From the NCBI RefSeq assembly GCF_019797765.1, contig NZ_CP081862.1, positions 1,612,001 through 1,676,000 of the forward strand: a DNA stretch of 64,000 nucleotides, read 5' to 3'. Position 1 is the stretch's first letter, and every line of letters starts with the position of its first letter. The notes under the pieces were generated by a model, which was given only the letters and a program-made list of their open reading frames with translations, did no database searches and had not been told where the DNA came from. The translations under genes and the position numbers were made by a program. Below are positions 35,367-44,658 of the stretch, in pieces. Source of the DNA: Cellulomonas sp. C5510 (GTDB taxonomy: Bacteria > Actinomycetota > Actinomycetes > Actinomycetales > Cellulomonadaceae).

Positions 35367-36119
35367 GTGGACCGCCCCGCCGCCGCCCGCGCGGACGGCC
35401 ACGAGGCTGACCTCGCGCGGGCCGCGTCCCTGCGCCTGCGCGGCGACGTCTCGCTGCTCCGCGCCGACGCCCGGCTGGCCGTGGACGAGACGCTCCGCCG
35501 TGTCGCCTCCGTCCGTGCCCGGCTCGGCGCGCTGCACGGCGCCGACCCGGTGGAGCGCGTCACGTGGCGGGTGCGGAGCCCGGAGAGCATCGTCGCCACC
35601 GCGGTGCACCGCGGCCTGGAGCTCTCGCCGGCCGCGCTGCGGCGCGGGGTCACCGACGTCGCGGGCGTCCGGCTGGTCTGCACGTCCCGCCGCGCGGTGC
35701 GGCCGGTGCTCGGCGCGCTGCTCACGGAGCCCGGCACCGGCCTGCTCGCCGTCGAGGACCACCTCGCCCACCCGCCGGTCTCCGGCTGCCGCACCCTGCA
35801 CGCCGTGCTCGCGGTGCCGGTCCGGCTGCCGGGCGGCCCCGGCACCCGCACCGTCGAGGTCCAGGTCCTGACGGTGGTCATGGACGCGTGGGACGCGCTC
35901 CGGCGGCCGCTCGGCGACGACCTCGCGCACGCGGGCCTCCCCGAGGACGTGCGGGCGCGGATGCGGTCGGCGGCCGACCGCGCCGACCGGCTCGACCGCC
36001 AGCTCGACCGGGTCCGCGCGGAGGTCGCCGCGTGGCGCGCCGCGCGCTCGGAGCACCCCGCCGGTGCGCGGACGACACCGCCCGCCGGTGACGCCGCCGC
36101 GGCCTCGGGAGGGTGGTGA
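35367..36119 (+). CDS. RelA/SpoT-domain small alarmone synthetase-like protein
   Basis: A 250-residue protein from GTG 35367 with GAGGTG upstream. A central RelA/SpoT synthetase domain is visible: [17 protein letters not shown] (RelQ R-x-KSPESI), [14 protein letters not shown] (Mg-binding Asp), [18 protein letters not shown] (NGYRSLH-like) and [21 protein letters not shown]. Catalytic Asp and Glu positions are kept, but QIRT is QVLT and the usual LEH Glu is Arg, so activity is uncertain. No HD hydrolase or regulatory domains. It sits between Usp and alcohol dehydrogenase genes, tying (p)ppGpp-type signalling to the hypoxia set. Confidence 0.8.
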   Translation: MDRPAAARADGHEADLARAASLRLRGDVSLLRADARLAVDETLRRVASVRARLGALHGADPVERVTWRVRSPESIVATAVHRGLELSPAALRRGVTDVAGVRLVCTSRRAVRPVLGALLTEPGTGLLAVEDHLAHPPVSGCRTLHAVLAVPVRLPGGPGTRTVEVQVLTVVMDAWDALRRPLGDDLAHAGLPEDVRARMRSAADRADRLDRQLDRVRAEVAAWRAARSEHPAGARTTPPAGDAAAASGGW

Positions 36120-36121
36120 CC

Positions 36122-37150
36122 GTGCGGGCGTGGGAAGTGCGGTCTCCCGGCCTGCTCGCGCGCGTGGAGCGCGACGTACCCGCCCCGGGTCCCGGGGAGC
36201 TGCTGGTCCGCGTCGAGGCCTGCGGCGTCTGCCGCACCGACCTGCACGTGCTCGACGGGGACCTGCCGCCCCACCGCCCGCGTGTCGTCCCCGGGCACGA
36301 GGTCGTGGGACGCGTCGTCGACGCCGGGAGCGAGGTCACCGGGTGGGCGACGGGGGAGGCCGCCGGCATCGCCTGGCTCCGGCACACCTGCGGCCGGTGC
36401 GCCGACTGCCGCGCGGGGCGCGAGAACCTCTGCCGGGAGTCGCGCTACACCGGCTGGGACGCCGACGGCGGGTACGCGCAGTACGCGACCGTGCCCGCCG
36501 CCTACGCCTACCGCTGGCCGGAGCACCTGGACCCCGCCACGCACGCGCCGCTGCTGTGCGCCGGGATCATCGGCTTCCGGGCCCTGTCCCGCGCGGAGCT
36601 GCCCGCCGGCGGCGTGCTCGGCCTGTACGGGTTCGGGGGTTCCGCGCACCTGACCGCGCAGGTCGCGCTCGCCCGCGGCGCGCGGGTGCACGTCCTCACG
36701 CGCGGGGCGGACGCCCGCCGGCTCGCGCTCGAGCTGGGCTGTGCGTCCGCCGGCGGGGCGACCGGCACCCCGCCGGAGCCGCTCGACTCGGCGATCGTGT
36801 TCGCGCCGGCCGGGGAGATCGTGCCGGTCGCGCTCGCCGCCGTCCGACCCGGCGGCACCGTGGCGGTGGCCGGCATCCACCTCAGCGACGTCCCCCCGCT
36901 CGACTACCGGCGCCACCTGTTCCACGAGAGGACGCTGCGGTCCGTCGAGGCGAACACCCGCGAGGACGGCCGGGCGTTCCTCGCGGAGGCCGCGCGGGCC
37001 GGTGTCCGCGTGCACGCCGTGCCGTACCCGGTGGACCGCGCCGACGCGGCGCTCGCGGACCTGCGCGCCGGGCGGTTCGCGGGGGCGGCTGTGCTGGTCC
37101 CCGGACCGGACCGCGCGGCCGGCGCCGTCCGGGCGCGGGCGACCAGGTGA
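36122..37150 (+). CDS. Zinc-dependent alcohol dehydrogenase family protein
   Basis: A 342-residue medium-chain dehydrogenase. GTG 36122 gives the usual RAWEV opening with GGGAGGG eight bases upstream; GTG 36116 overlaps the previous stop and is an alternative. The catalytic zinc set is CGVCRTDLH and GHEVVG; the structural zinc has four Cys in [15 protein letters not shown]. The cofactor loop YGFGGSAHL differs from the usual GxGGxG by having Phe-Gly-Gly. It resembles the actinobacterial AdhA group linked with fermentation or aldehyde disposal in dormancy. Last gene of the island. Confidence 0.9.
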   Translation: MRAWEVRSPGLLARVERDVPAPGPGELLVRVEACGVCRTDLHVLDGDLPPHRPRVVPGHEVVGRVVDAGSEVTGWATGEAAGIAWLRHTCGRCADCRAGRENLCRESRYTGWDADGGYAQYATVPAAYAYRWPEHLDPATHAPLLCAGIIGFRALSRAELPAGGVLGLYGFGGSAHLTAQVALARGARVHVLTRGADARRLALELGCASAGGATGTPPEPLDSAIVFAPAGEIVPVALAAVRPGGTVAVAGIHLSDVPPLDYRRHLFHERTLRSVEANTREDGRAFLAEAARAGVRVHAVPYPVDRADAALADLRAGRFAGAAVLVPGPDRAAGAVRARATR

Positions 37151-37252
37151 CGGCCGGTGCCGCCGGCCCCTCACGACCTGCCGACCCGGAGCGCGCCCTG
37201 AGCGCCGCCGCGCCGGGGGTGTCGGTGCGGCAGCGGGGGGAGGGGCGCGCCG

Positions 37253-38437
37253 TCAGCGCGGCGCCGGAGCCTCGGCGGCGAGCGCGTCGAGCGTCGTCCG
37301 AGCCGTCGCGAGGGCCGTGTCCAGGACGTCGTCCGGGGCGGTGAGCGCGAGCCTCACGTAGCCGTCCTGCGCGGTGTAGACCGTGCCGGCCGAGGCGACG
37401 ACGCCGTGGCCGCGCAGGGCGGCGACGAGCTCGGTGCTGGTGCGCCCGGTGCGCCGCGCGTCCACCCACAGGTAGAACCCGCCGAGCGCGGCGACCGGCT
37501 CCCGCGGGGCCCACGGCCCGAGCAGGCGCACCGCCCGCTCGAACCGCGCCCGGTAGACGGCCGCCAGCTCGGCGCCCCGGTCGGGCAGCGCCCGCAGCGC
37601 CTCGGCGGCGACGAGCTGGGCCGTGACGGGCGCGCAGCCCGCCGTGGTGCCGTGGAGCGCGGCGACGGCCTCCCGCAGCGCGGGCGGAGCGACCAGGGCG
37701 CCGACCCGCAGGCCCGTCATCGACCAGGTCTTGGAGAAGGTGCGCGCCGCGAGCGTGCGGTCGTGGCCGCCGTCCGCGAGCGGTGACGGGGCGCGGCCGC
37801 CCGCGAACACGACGGCCTCGTAGGCCTCGTCGGACAGCACGTAGGCGTCGTGCTCCCGTGCGAGCGCGACCACCTCCCGGAGCAGACCCGCCGAGGCGAC
37901 CGCACCCGTGGGGTTGCTCGGGGAGTTCACGACGACGAGGCGGGCGCCCGCCCGCAGCCCCGCCTCCACGGCACCCAGGTCGGCGAACCCGTCGCCGGAG
38001 GGACCCTGCCGGTAGGGCAGCACCGCGATCCCGAGGCGGTCAGCGAGCACCCGGTAGTTCGGCCACGCCGGGTCGGGCACGACCGCCGCACCCCCGGGGG
38101 CGCACGTCGCGGCCAGGGCGACCGCCACCGCCCCCGTGCCGCCGACGGTGATGACGACGTCGGCGGGATCCGGCCGGAACCCGGTCCCGGCGGCGACGTC
38201 GTCGGCGACCAGCGCACGCAGCCCGCTCAGCCCGAGCTTCGGCGTGTAGCCGGTCCGCCCGGCGCGCAGGCTCGCGACGGCCGCCTCCACCAGGACGTCG
38301 GGGAGCGGCTGGTCGGGCTCGCCGATCGAGAGGTCGACCTCGTCCGGGGCGGTCTCGGTCGCCATCATCCGGGCGACCGCGTCACCCGCGGCGGGCGAGG
38401 GGGCCGGGGCGGGCGGCGTCGGGGGAGTGGGGGGCAC
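37253..38437 (-). CDS. PLP-dependent class I/II aminotransferase
   Basis: A 394-residue fold-type I enzyme. GTG 38437 is used as start (GAGAGG upstream), giving a Pro-rich leader before VDLSIGEPDQPLP. Motifs: GYTPKLGLSGLR, VVNSPSNPTGA (PLP-binding Asn), LSDEAYEAVVF (Asp/Tyr) and TFSKTWSMTGLRVG with the Schiff-base Lys. C-terminal GYVRLAL has the substrate-carboxylate Arg. This is the aspartate/aromatic aminotransferase-like group; the amino acid is unknown. It is divergent from an amino-acid ABC transporter, which suggests it processes the imported substrate. Confidence 0.9.
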   Translation of the reverse strand: MPPTPPTPPAPAPSPAAGDAVARMMATETAPDEVDLSIGEPDQPLPDVLVEAAVASLRAGRTGYTPKLGLSGLRALVADDVAAGTGFRPDPADVVITVGGTGAVAVALAATCAPGGAAVVPDPAWPNYRVLADRLGIAVLPYRQGPSGDGFADLGAVEAGLRAGARLVVVNSPSNPTGAVASAGLLREVVALAREHDAYVLSDEAYEAVVFAGGRAPSPLADGGHDRTLAARTFSKTWSMTGLRVGALVAPPALREAVAALHGTTAGCAPVTAQLVAAEALRALPDRGAELAAVYRARFERAVRLLGPWAPREPVAALGGFYLWVDARRTGRTSTELVAALRGHGVVASAGTVYTAQDGYVRLALTAPDDVLDTALATARTTLDALAAEAPAPR

Positions 38438-38454
38438 CGAGGGGCCTCTCGTGC

Positions 38455-38537
38455 GTCGGGAACATGTCGGCCCGACCGCGGGGAAGGGCGTCCCGGCCAT
38501 CGTAGGAAGCCCTCCGTGTCGGGAACGTGTCGGTTCC
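38455..38537. promoter_or_regulatory. Two repeated operator-like elements in the aminotransferase/ABC divergent promoter
   Basis: GTCGGGAACATGTCGG (38455-38470) and GTCGGGAACGTGTCGG (38518-38533) are 16-bp direct repeats differing at one base and spaced 63 bp apart (about six turns). Each sits in an inverted repeat: GTCGGG...CCCGAC for the first, GGAAC...GTTCC for the second. They are candidate sites for the linked regulator at 41223. The rest of the 267-base region shows nothing else clear. Confidence 0.6.
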
Positions 38538-38704
38538 GCCGCGTCGAAACCGCCCGGAACGTCCAGCGTCACGCGGTCGTAACACCCGGTCCGTCTCATG
38601 GTCACCACGGCACGCCGGGCACCGGCCGACCCCCTGCGGGCGGCGCCCCGGTGCCGGGATCCCTCCCCCCACCTGACCCTCGACCCGCCCCGAACGGAGT
38701 TCCC

Positions 38705-39553
38705 ATGCGCACCTCCCGCACGCGGTTCCTCGTGGCCGGCGCCGCGGCGCTGGCGCTCGGCCTCTCGGCCTGCTCCGGCTCCGCCGACGCGACCGGCGAC
38801 ACCCCCTCCTCGAGCGCGGGCGGCGACCCGGTCGTCGCCGCCGCCGACCCCTCCCTGCTGCCGTACAACTTCCTCGGCGAGGACGGCTCCACCTGGGAGG
38901 GCATCAACGTCGACCTGGCCGCCGCGCTGTCCGAGCAGCTCGGCCGGCCGGTCGAGATGACCAGCGCCGGGTTCGACACGATCATCCCGGGCCTCGCGTC
39001 CGGCCGGTACGACATGGCGCTCACGGGCATGTTCGACACCAAGGAGCGCCAGCAGACGGTCGACTTCGTGGACTACCTGCTGGCGGAGAACACCTTCCTC
39101 ACCCGCTCCGACTTCCGCGACGTCGCGTCCATGGACGACCTGTGCGGCGAGGTCGTCGGCATCCCCGGCGGCGCGCTGGAGGCAGGTCTGCTCGCCGACG
39201 CCTCGACCGCGTGCACGGACGCAGGCGAGCCGGCGATCACCGTCAACGAGTTCGCCGACCTCGACGCGACCGTCCTGGCGCTGAAGTCCGGCCGCATCGA
39301 CATCACGCCGAACGACTCGGCCGCGAACGCGTACATCCTGTCCCAGAGCCCCGACGACCTGAAGACGTCCGGCGGCTACCTCAACGAGGGCTACTTCGCG
39401 GCGGCGTTCCCGAAGGACAGCGACCTCACGGCCCAGGTGGAGGAGGCGTTCGCGGCGATCATGGCGGACGGCACCTACGCCGCGATCCTCGAGGACTGGG
39501 GCATCCCGTCGCGGGCGATGGACGAGCCGATCGTCAACGGGTCGCCGTTCTGA
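38705..39553 (+). CDS. Amino-acid ABC transporter, substrate-binding lipoprotein
   Basis: A 282-residue family 3 solute-binding protein. The signal peptide ends in the lipobox LSACS (Cys23), followed by a Ser/Gly/Asp linker. The binding domain shows [36 protein letters not shown] and [14 protein letters not shown], typical of polar amino acid binders. It starts an operon with the permease (one-base TGATG overlap) and ATPase. Confidence 0.93.
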   Translation: MRTSRTRFLVAGAAALALGLSACSGSADATGDTPSSSAGGDPVVAAADPSLLPYNFLGEDGSTWEGINVDLAAALSEQLGRPVEMTSAGFDTIIPGLASGRYDMALTGMFDTKERQQTVDFVDYLLAENTFLTRSDFRDVASMDDLCGEVVGIPGGALEAGLLADASTACTDAGEPAITVNEFADLDATVLALKSGRIDITPNDSAANAYILSQSPDDLKTSGGYLNEGYFAAAFPKDSDLTAQVEEAFAAIMADGTYAAILEDWGIPSRAMDEPIVNGSPF

Positions 39554-40470
39554 TGACCCGTCCGGACCTCACCCTGCCGCCGCGGGGCGCCGACAACGTC
39601 GTCGTCCCGCGGCCCAGGCCGTGGCGCTGGGTGGGCATGGCCGTGGTCGCGGTGCTCGCGGTCGCGGTGGTCTCGTCCTTCGTCACGAACCCGAACTACC
39701 AGTGGGACGTCGTCGCGGGCTACGTGTTCGACCCCCGGATCCTGGCCGGCCTGCGCACGACGCTGCTCCTCACGCTCATCGGCACGGTCATCGCCGCGGC
39801 GCTGGGGCTGGTGCTCGCGACGATGCGGCTGTCGACCAGCCCGCTGCTGCGCGGCACCGCCGGCGTGTACGTCTGGTTCTTCCGCGGCACGCCGGTCCTG
39901 GTGCAGCTGATCCTCTGGTACAACCTGGCGATCCTGGTCCCGACGGTCAGCATCGGGGTGCCCTTCGGGCCCACGCTGTGGTCGGCGAGCACGAACGACC
40001 TCATCACCCCGTGGACGGCCGCGATCCTCGGCCTGGCCCTCAACGAGGCCGCGTACCTCGGCGAGATCATCCGGTCCGGGATCATCTCGGTCGACAAGGG
40101 GCAGACGGAGGCGGCGCACGCGCTGGGGCTCGGGCGCCTCGACACGTTCCGCCGGATCGTGCTGCCGCAGGCGTTGCGCGTCATCGTCCCGCCGGCCGCC
40201 AACGAGGCCATCGGCCTGCTCAAGTACTCGTCCGTCGTGTCGGTGATCGCGCTGCCGGAGCTGCTGTACGCCGGCCAGCTCATCTACGCCCGCACGTACG
40301 AGACCATCCCCGTCCTCATCGTTGTCTGCCTCTGGTACCTGGTCGTGGTGACCGCGCTCACGGCCGTGGAGTCCCGGGTCGAGGCCCGGCTCGGCGCCGG
40401 GTTCCGCCGGACCCCGGACGACGTCACCCGCAACGGAAGGTGGGCCCGGTGGCTGCTCCCCAGGCGCTAG
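39553..40470 (+). CDS. Amino-acid ABC transporter permease
   Basis: A 305-residue HisM/GlnP-type permease. After a 25-residue tail, about six hydrophobic segments follow. The family motifs [19 protein letters not shown] and [27 protein letters not shown] (EAA loop with ALGL) are clear. The C-terminus ([14 protein letters not shown]) overlaps the ATPase start by 22 bases. Confidence 0.95.
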   Translation: MTRPDLTLPPRGADNVVVPRPRPWRWVGMAVVAVLAVAVVSSFVTNPNYQWDVVAGYVFDPRILAGLRTTLLLTLIGTVIAAALGLVLATMRLSTSPLLRGTAGVYVWFFRGTPVLVQLILWYNLAILVPTVSIGVPFGPTLWSASTNDLITPWTAAILGLALNEAAYLGEIIRSGIISVDKGQTEAAHALGLGRLDTFRRIVLPQALRVIVPPAANEAIGLLKYSSVVSVIALPELLYAGQLIYARTYETIPVLIVVCLWYLVVVTALTAVESRVEARLGAGFRRTPDDVTRNGRWARWLLPRR

Positions 40471-41219
40471 TGCAGGTCCGCGAGCTGCGCAAGCGGTTCG
40501 GCTCCCACGAGGTGCTGCGCGGCGTCGACCTCGACGTGCGCGCCGGCGAGGTGCTCTGCCTGATCGGCGCGTCCGGCTCCGGCAAGTCGACGCTGCTGCG
40601 CTGCATCAACCACCTGGAGCGGCCCGACGCGGGCCGGGTGGTGGTCGGCGGCCGGCTCATCGGCATGGAGGAGCGCGGCGGCCGCCTGCACGAGCTGCCC
40701 CCGAAGGCCGTGCACGCGCAGCGCGCCGACATCGGCATGGTGTTCCAGCACTTCAACCTGTTCCCGCACATGACGGTGCTGCAGAACGTCATCGAGGCGC
40801 CGATGCGGGTGCGGCGGTACTCGCGGGACGCCGCGGTGTCGACCGCGATGGACCTGCTGACGCGCGTCGGGATGGCCGAGAAGGCGCACGCCTACCCGCG
40901 CAGCCTGTCGGGCGGCCAGCAGCAGCGCGTCGCCATCGCCCGCGGCCTGGCGATGCGGCCGGAGCTCATGCTGTTCGACGAGCCGACGTCCGCCCTGGAC
41001 CCGGAGCTCGTGGGCGAGGTGCTCGACGTGATGCGCGGGCTCGCCGCCGACGGCATGACGATGATCGTCGTCACGCACGAGATGGCGTTCGCCCGCGAGG
41101 TCGCCTCGCAGGTCGCCTTCATGTCCGACGGCCTGATCGTCGAGCAGGGCCCGCCCGCGCAGGTGCTGGGCGCACCGACCCACGAGCGCACCCGCGCGTT
41201 CCTGTCGAAGGTGCTCTGA
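40449..41219 (+). CDS. Amino-acid ABC transporter ATP-binding protein
   Basis: A 256-residue ATPase from GTG 40449 (GGAAGG upstream). Walker [11 protein letters not shown]-loop [13 protein letters not shown], signature LSGGQQQR, Walker [15 protein letters not shown] and switch His in VTHEM are all present, matching the GlnQ/HisP polar amino acid group. Energises import with the two genes before it. Confidence 0.96.
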   Translation: MAAPQALVQVRELRKRFGSHEVLRGVDLDVRAGEVLCLIGASGSGKSTLLRCINHLERPDAGRVVVGGRLIGMEERGGRLHELPPKAVHAQRADIGMVFQHFNLFPHMTVLQNVIEAPMRVRRYSRDAAVSTAMDLLTRVGMAEKAHAYPRSLSGGQQQRVAIARGLAMRPELMLFDEPTSALDPELVGEVLDVMRGLAADGMTMIVVTHEMAFAREVASQVAFMSDGLIVEQGPPAQVLGAPTHERTRAFLSKVL

Positions 41220-41222
41220 GCC

Positions 41223-42590
41223 GTGGCGGCCCCCACGTCCCCGACGCCGCTGGAGGCCGGCCTCGGCCGCGCGCTCGGCCCGCAGGACCTCGCGGTGCTC
41301 AGCCCCGCCGTGCTCTGCGCGGAGCCGGGGTCGCCCGCGTCGCGGCTGCGCGGCCGGGCGGGCCGGACGGAGTGGCCGACGGCGGTGCACGACGACGTCA
41401 CGCGGGCGGCGCACGTCGCGTCGGTCCGGGACACCCGGATCGTGCTCGTCGGGGGCAGCACGTTCGCGTGGGTGCACCACGCCGTGCGGCAGCTGCGGAC
41501 GGCCGGCTCGTTCCCGGTCGCCGTGGTGGCGACCGATGTCACCCCCGACGAGGAGCTGACGCTGCTCGGTGCGGGCGCGAACCTGGTCGTCGAGCCCCGC
41601 GCCGGCGCCCGCGAGGTCGTGGCGCGGCTGACGGCTCTCGGGCGCAGCGCGGCCGGTGACGCGCTGCTGCAGGTGCGGTGGCTGCAGGCGGGGCCCATGC
41701 GCGTGGACCTGCAGGCCCGGCGCTGCCTGGTCGACGACGAGCCGGTGCAGCTCAGCCAGACCGAGTTCGACCTGCTGGCCTACCTCATGGGCCGTGCCCA
41801 GCAGGTCGCGGGGCACCACGAGATCGCCCAGCAGGTGTGGGGGTGGCGGCACGGCGACGTCCGGAACACCCTGCGGATCCACGTCGGCCGGCTGCGCCGC
41901 AAGATCGGCGACCCGCCGCGCGCGCCGCGGTGGATCGGGTCCGCGCGCGGCCTCGGCTACCAGTTCCTCCAGCCCGTCGCCGAGCTGGGCGAGGACCGCA
42001 GCGAGGAGCGGCTCCGGCAGGCGATCGCCGTGCTGAACGCCCAGGCCGACGCGCTCCAGGCGCTCATCGACACGCTGCCCGCCGCGCAGGACGCGGCGAC
42101 CGTCGCCGAGACCGTCGTGCAGTGGGCCGTGACGCGGGGCTTCGGCGACGCGGCGACGGTGTTCCGGCTCGACGTCGACGACGCCGGACGCGGGTTCTCC
42201 CGCCTCGTGGCGTCGGCCGGGATGTCGGCGCGGTGGCGGCAGTCCATCGCGACCGGGCACCCCGTCAGCGAGGGGTTCATGGGCTCGCAGGTGTACGCCC
42301 GCGGCGAGGTCGTCCAGATGTCCGACATGACGCGGCTGTCCAAGCGGTTCCCCGTGACCGCCCGGATGTCCACCGCGGAGGACCTGCACGCGTGCGTGAT
42401 GTTCCCGCTGCACGTGCACGGTCGCGTGTGGGGGGACCTGGCGTTCGTCAGCCGGGCGCCCCGGGCGTTCCCGCCCGCCCGCTCCGCGTACCTGCGGACC
42501 GTCGCCGCCGTCGTCGCCCTGGCCGTCGAGGCCCGCACCCGCGACGCGGCGCTGGACGCCCGTGCGCCCGGGGAGGTGGCCGGTGCGTGA
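41223..42590 (+). CDS. Regulator with pseudo-receiver, OmpR-type winged helix and GAF domain
   Basis: A 455-residue protein from GTG 41223, three bases after the ABC ATPase. Residues about 68-140 resemble a receiver fold (TRIVLVGGSTFAWVHHAV) without a phosphoacceptor Asp. Residues about 155-250 form an OmpR/PhoB-type winged helix (LSQTEFDLLAYLM, RNTLRIHVGRLRRKIGD, GLGYQFLQP). Residues about 265-445 are a GAF-like sensory domain. It therefore probably senses a ligand directly instead of being phosphorylated. Likely controller of the surrounding transport/catabolic genes. Confidence 0.84.
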   Translation: MAAPTSPTPLEAGLGRALGPQDLAVLSPAVLCAEPGSPASRLRGRAGRTEWPTAVHDDVTRAAHVASVRDTRIVLVGGSTFAWVHHAVRQLRTAGSFPVAVVATDVTPDEELTLLGAGANLVVEPRAGAREVVARLTALGRSAAGDALLQVRWLQAGPMRVDLQARRCLVDDEPVQLSQTEFDLLAYLMGRAQQVAGHHEIAQQVWGWRHGDVRNTLRIHVGRLRRKIGDPPRAPRWIGSARGLGYQFLQPVAELGEDRSEERLRQAIAVLNAQADALQALIDTLPAAQDAATVAETVVQWAVTRGFGDAATVFRLDVDDAGRGFSRLVASAGMSARWRQSIATGHPVSEGFMGSQVYARGEVVQMSDMTRLSKRFPVTARMSTAEDLHACVMFPLHVHGRVWGDLAFVSRAPRAFPPARSAYLRTVAAVVALAVEARTRDAALDARAPGEVAGA

Positions 42591-43431
42591 GCTGACGGAC
42601 GTGGACGTGGCCGGCGTGAGCCTGCCCGCGGTGGTCGCCGAGGTCGGTCGCTGCCTGGCGGACCTCGGCACCGGGGCGGCGTCGCAGGCGCCGAAGGCCG
42701 TGCTGCCCACCGGGCCCGGTGCGTTCTTCCTCTCGCTGGCCGGCGTCGTGCCGCGGCTGGGGCTGGCCGCCGCCAAGTGGGCCTCGTACGCCCCGGGCGC
42801 GCCGGGCCGGCCGGGGACGTCCACCTCGACCGTGGTGGTGTCCGACGCGTCGGACGGCACACCCCTCGCCGTCGTCGCCGGCATGGCGTTCACGCGGGTG
42901 CGCACGGCGGCGACCGCCGTCGCGGTGGCCCGGGCGGCGTCGAGCCGGCCGCCGCGCGCGGTCGCGTTCGTCGGCTGCGGGGCCACCAACCGCGCGGTCC
43001 TCGACGCCCTGCTGGCGTCCGAGCCGGCGGCGGCCGTGCGCGTGCTCGTGCGGACGGCGGCCTCGGCGCGGGCGCTGCACGCCGAGCTCGCGCCCCGGGT
43101 GCCGGACCTGCGCATCGCGACGGACGCGGCGGTGCTCGCCGACGCGGACTGGGCGTTCTCCGCGACGGGCGCGCAGTCACCCGTGGCGGACGTCGCGGCG
43201 CTCGCGCCGGACGCGACCGTCGTCGCGCTGGACGGCGCCCGCACGTGGCACCGGCAGCCGGGCGTCCCGGTGCTGGACGACCAGGTGCGGCCGGGCGCCG
43301 AGGCACCCGCGGTGCCGCGCCTGCTGGCCGGGCTCGTCGAGCGGCCGCGCGGACCGGTGCTGCTCGACGTCGCGGGCTCCGCCGTCTGCGACGTCGCGCT
43401 CGCCGCCTGCCTGCCGGGGGTGCGGACATGA
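42583..43431 (+). CDS. Ornithine cyclodeaminase/mu-crystallin family protein
   Basis: A 282-residue protein from GTG 42583, overlapping the regulator gene by eight bases. An N-terminal half with APKAVLPTGPGAFFLSL (substrate side) is joined to a Rossmann unit VAFVGCGATNRAVLDALL. Family members are NAD(P)H-dependent imine reductases, dehydrogenases or cyclodeaminases; the two-Lys pattern of true ornithine cyclodeaminase is not evident, so an amino acid dehydrogenase/imine reductase role is more likely. ATGA overlap with the following transporter gene. Confidence 0.8.
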   Translation: MRELTDVDVAGVSLPAVVAEVGRCLADLGTGAASQAPKAVLPTGPGAFFLSLAGVVPRLGLAAAKWASYAPGAPGRPGTSTSTVVVSDASDGTPLAVVAGMAFTRVRTAATAVAVARAASSRPPRAVAFVGCGATNRAVLDALLASEPAAAVRVLVRTAASARALHAELAPRVPDLRIATDAAVLADADWAFSATGAQSPVADVAALAPDATVVALDGARTWHRQPGVPVLDDQVRPGAEAPAVPRLLAGLVERPRGPVLLDVAGSAVCDVALAACLPGVRT

Positions 43432-44553
43432 CGGGCACCACCCGCCTCGCCGTGGCGCTCGCCGCCGCCGGCGCGTACTCCGCGTTCCCGTCCGCCTGGT
43501 ACCACCTCGTGCAGGAGCAGACCGGGTCGCGGTGGACCACGGCGGTGCTGTTCGCCGCCCACGGCGTCGCGCAGGTCGCCGCGATGACGGTCGTCGCCCG
43601 GCCCGGGACGGCGGCGCGGGCGTCCGGGGCGGGCACCGGGCGGGCCGTCGCGGCGCTGCTGCTGCTGGACACCGCCGGCGCCGTGCTGCTCGTCGCCGCG
43701 CCCGCACCCGGCGGGTTCGCGCTGCTGCTCGCCGGGCGGGTGGTCACGGGGATCGCGCTCGGGGCCCTCACGCCGCTGGCGACCGCGGGGATCGCGCGGC
43801 ACCCGCGGGGCACGGCGGTCGCGACCGCGGCGGTGCTGGGCGCCGTCGGGGCGGGCGCCCTCCTCGCGGGCGGCCTCGCCGCCGCCGGGTGGACGCGGCC
43901 CGCGGTGCTCGGCGTCGGCCTGGTGCTGCTGCCCGCCGCGGCGCTGCTCGTGCGGCGCGTCGAGGTGGCCGGCGTGGCGGCCGGGGCGCCGGTGGCGGTG
44001 TCGTCGGCGGTCCACGTGGAGGCGGAGTCGGCACCCGGAGTGCCGGTGCCCGCGTCCGCGCTCGCCGCTCCGCCCGCGCCCGCCGCCGTTCTCGGGTCCG
44101 CGCCCTCCGCCGCCCCCGCGCGCGCGGCGCTGCCCGCCCTCCTGGCCTTCCTCTGCACCGGCGTCCTCGGGCTCTTCTCCTCGACCCTCCCGGGCGTCGT
44201 CGCCGGGCTCGCCGGGGGAGCGGCGACCGTCGCCGGGGCGACCACCGGCCTGGTGATGCTGAGCGCCGGGGGCGCCCGGCTGCTGCTCGGCCCCCTGCCC
44301 GCCCGGCGGGTGCGCGCGCTCGCGCTCGTGGCGGCCGCGGTGGGCGCGGCGGGCGAGGTCGCGGCGCTGCACGCGGGCCACCTCGCCGGTGCGCGCCGCC
44401 CCCGCCCTGCTGGGGGCCGCCGCGGGAGTCGGGTTCGACGCCGCGCTGCGTGCTGCCGCGCCGCGGGGGGTCCCCGCGCTCGCCCGGACGCAGCGCGGCG
44501 GCCAGCTCGGCCTCGTCCTGCCCGTCCTCGCGTACCCGGTGGTGGTCGCGTGA
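43428..44553 (+). pseudogene. MFS transporter with apparent frameshift near its 3' end
   Basis: From ATG 43428 about 320 codons encode a typical MFS protein (GAYSAFPSAWYHLVQEQTGS, LLLAGRVVTGIALGALTPLA, a Pro/Ala/Val central loop, LLAFLCTGVLGLFSSTLPGVV). After codon ~320 (near 44388) this frame becomes Arg/Pro-rich and leads to 44630. From 44389 the next frame reads VRAAPALLGAAAGVGFDAAL, then RTQRGGQLGLVLPVLAYPV, and stops at 44553, giving a normal MFS C-terminus and a total of about 374 residues. One extra base around 44384-44391 would explain this: a true mutation, a sequencing error or programmed slippage. YbfB/YjiJ-like transporters are the nearest match. Confidence 0.75.
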
Positions 44554-44658
44554 GCCCCGTCCCGGACCGCCAGCCCGTGCTGCTCGTGCCTCCCCGCCCG
44601 CCGACGGACCACCCCGCACCCACCCCCTGACCCCTTCGACCTCCGCGAGGAGCGACCC

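Noticed and set aside
37151..37252. Gene or terminator between the convergent alcohol dehydrogenase and aminotransferase
   Set aside because: No start with a ribosome-binding site and no stable hairpin could be identified in these 102 bases.
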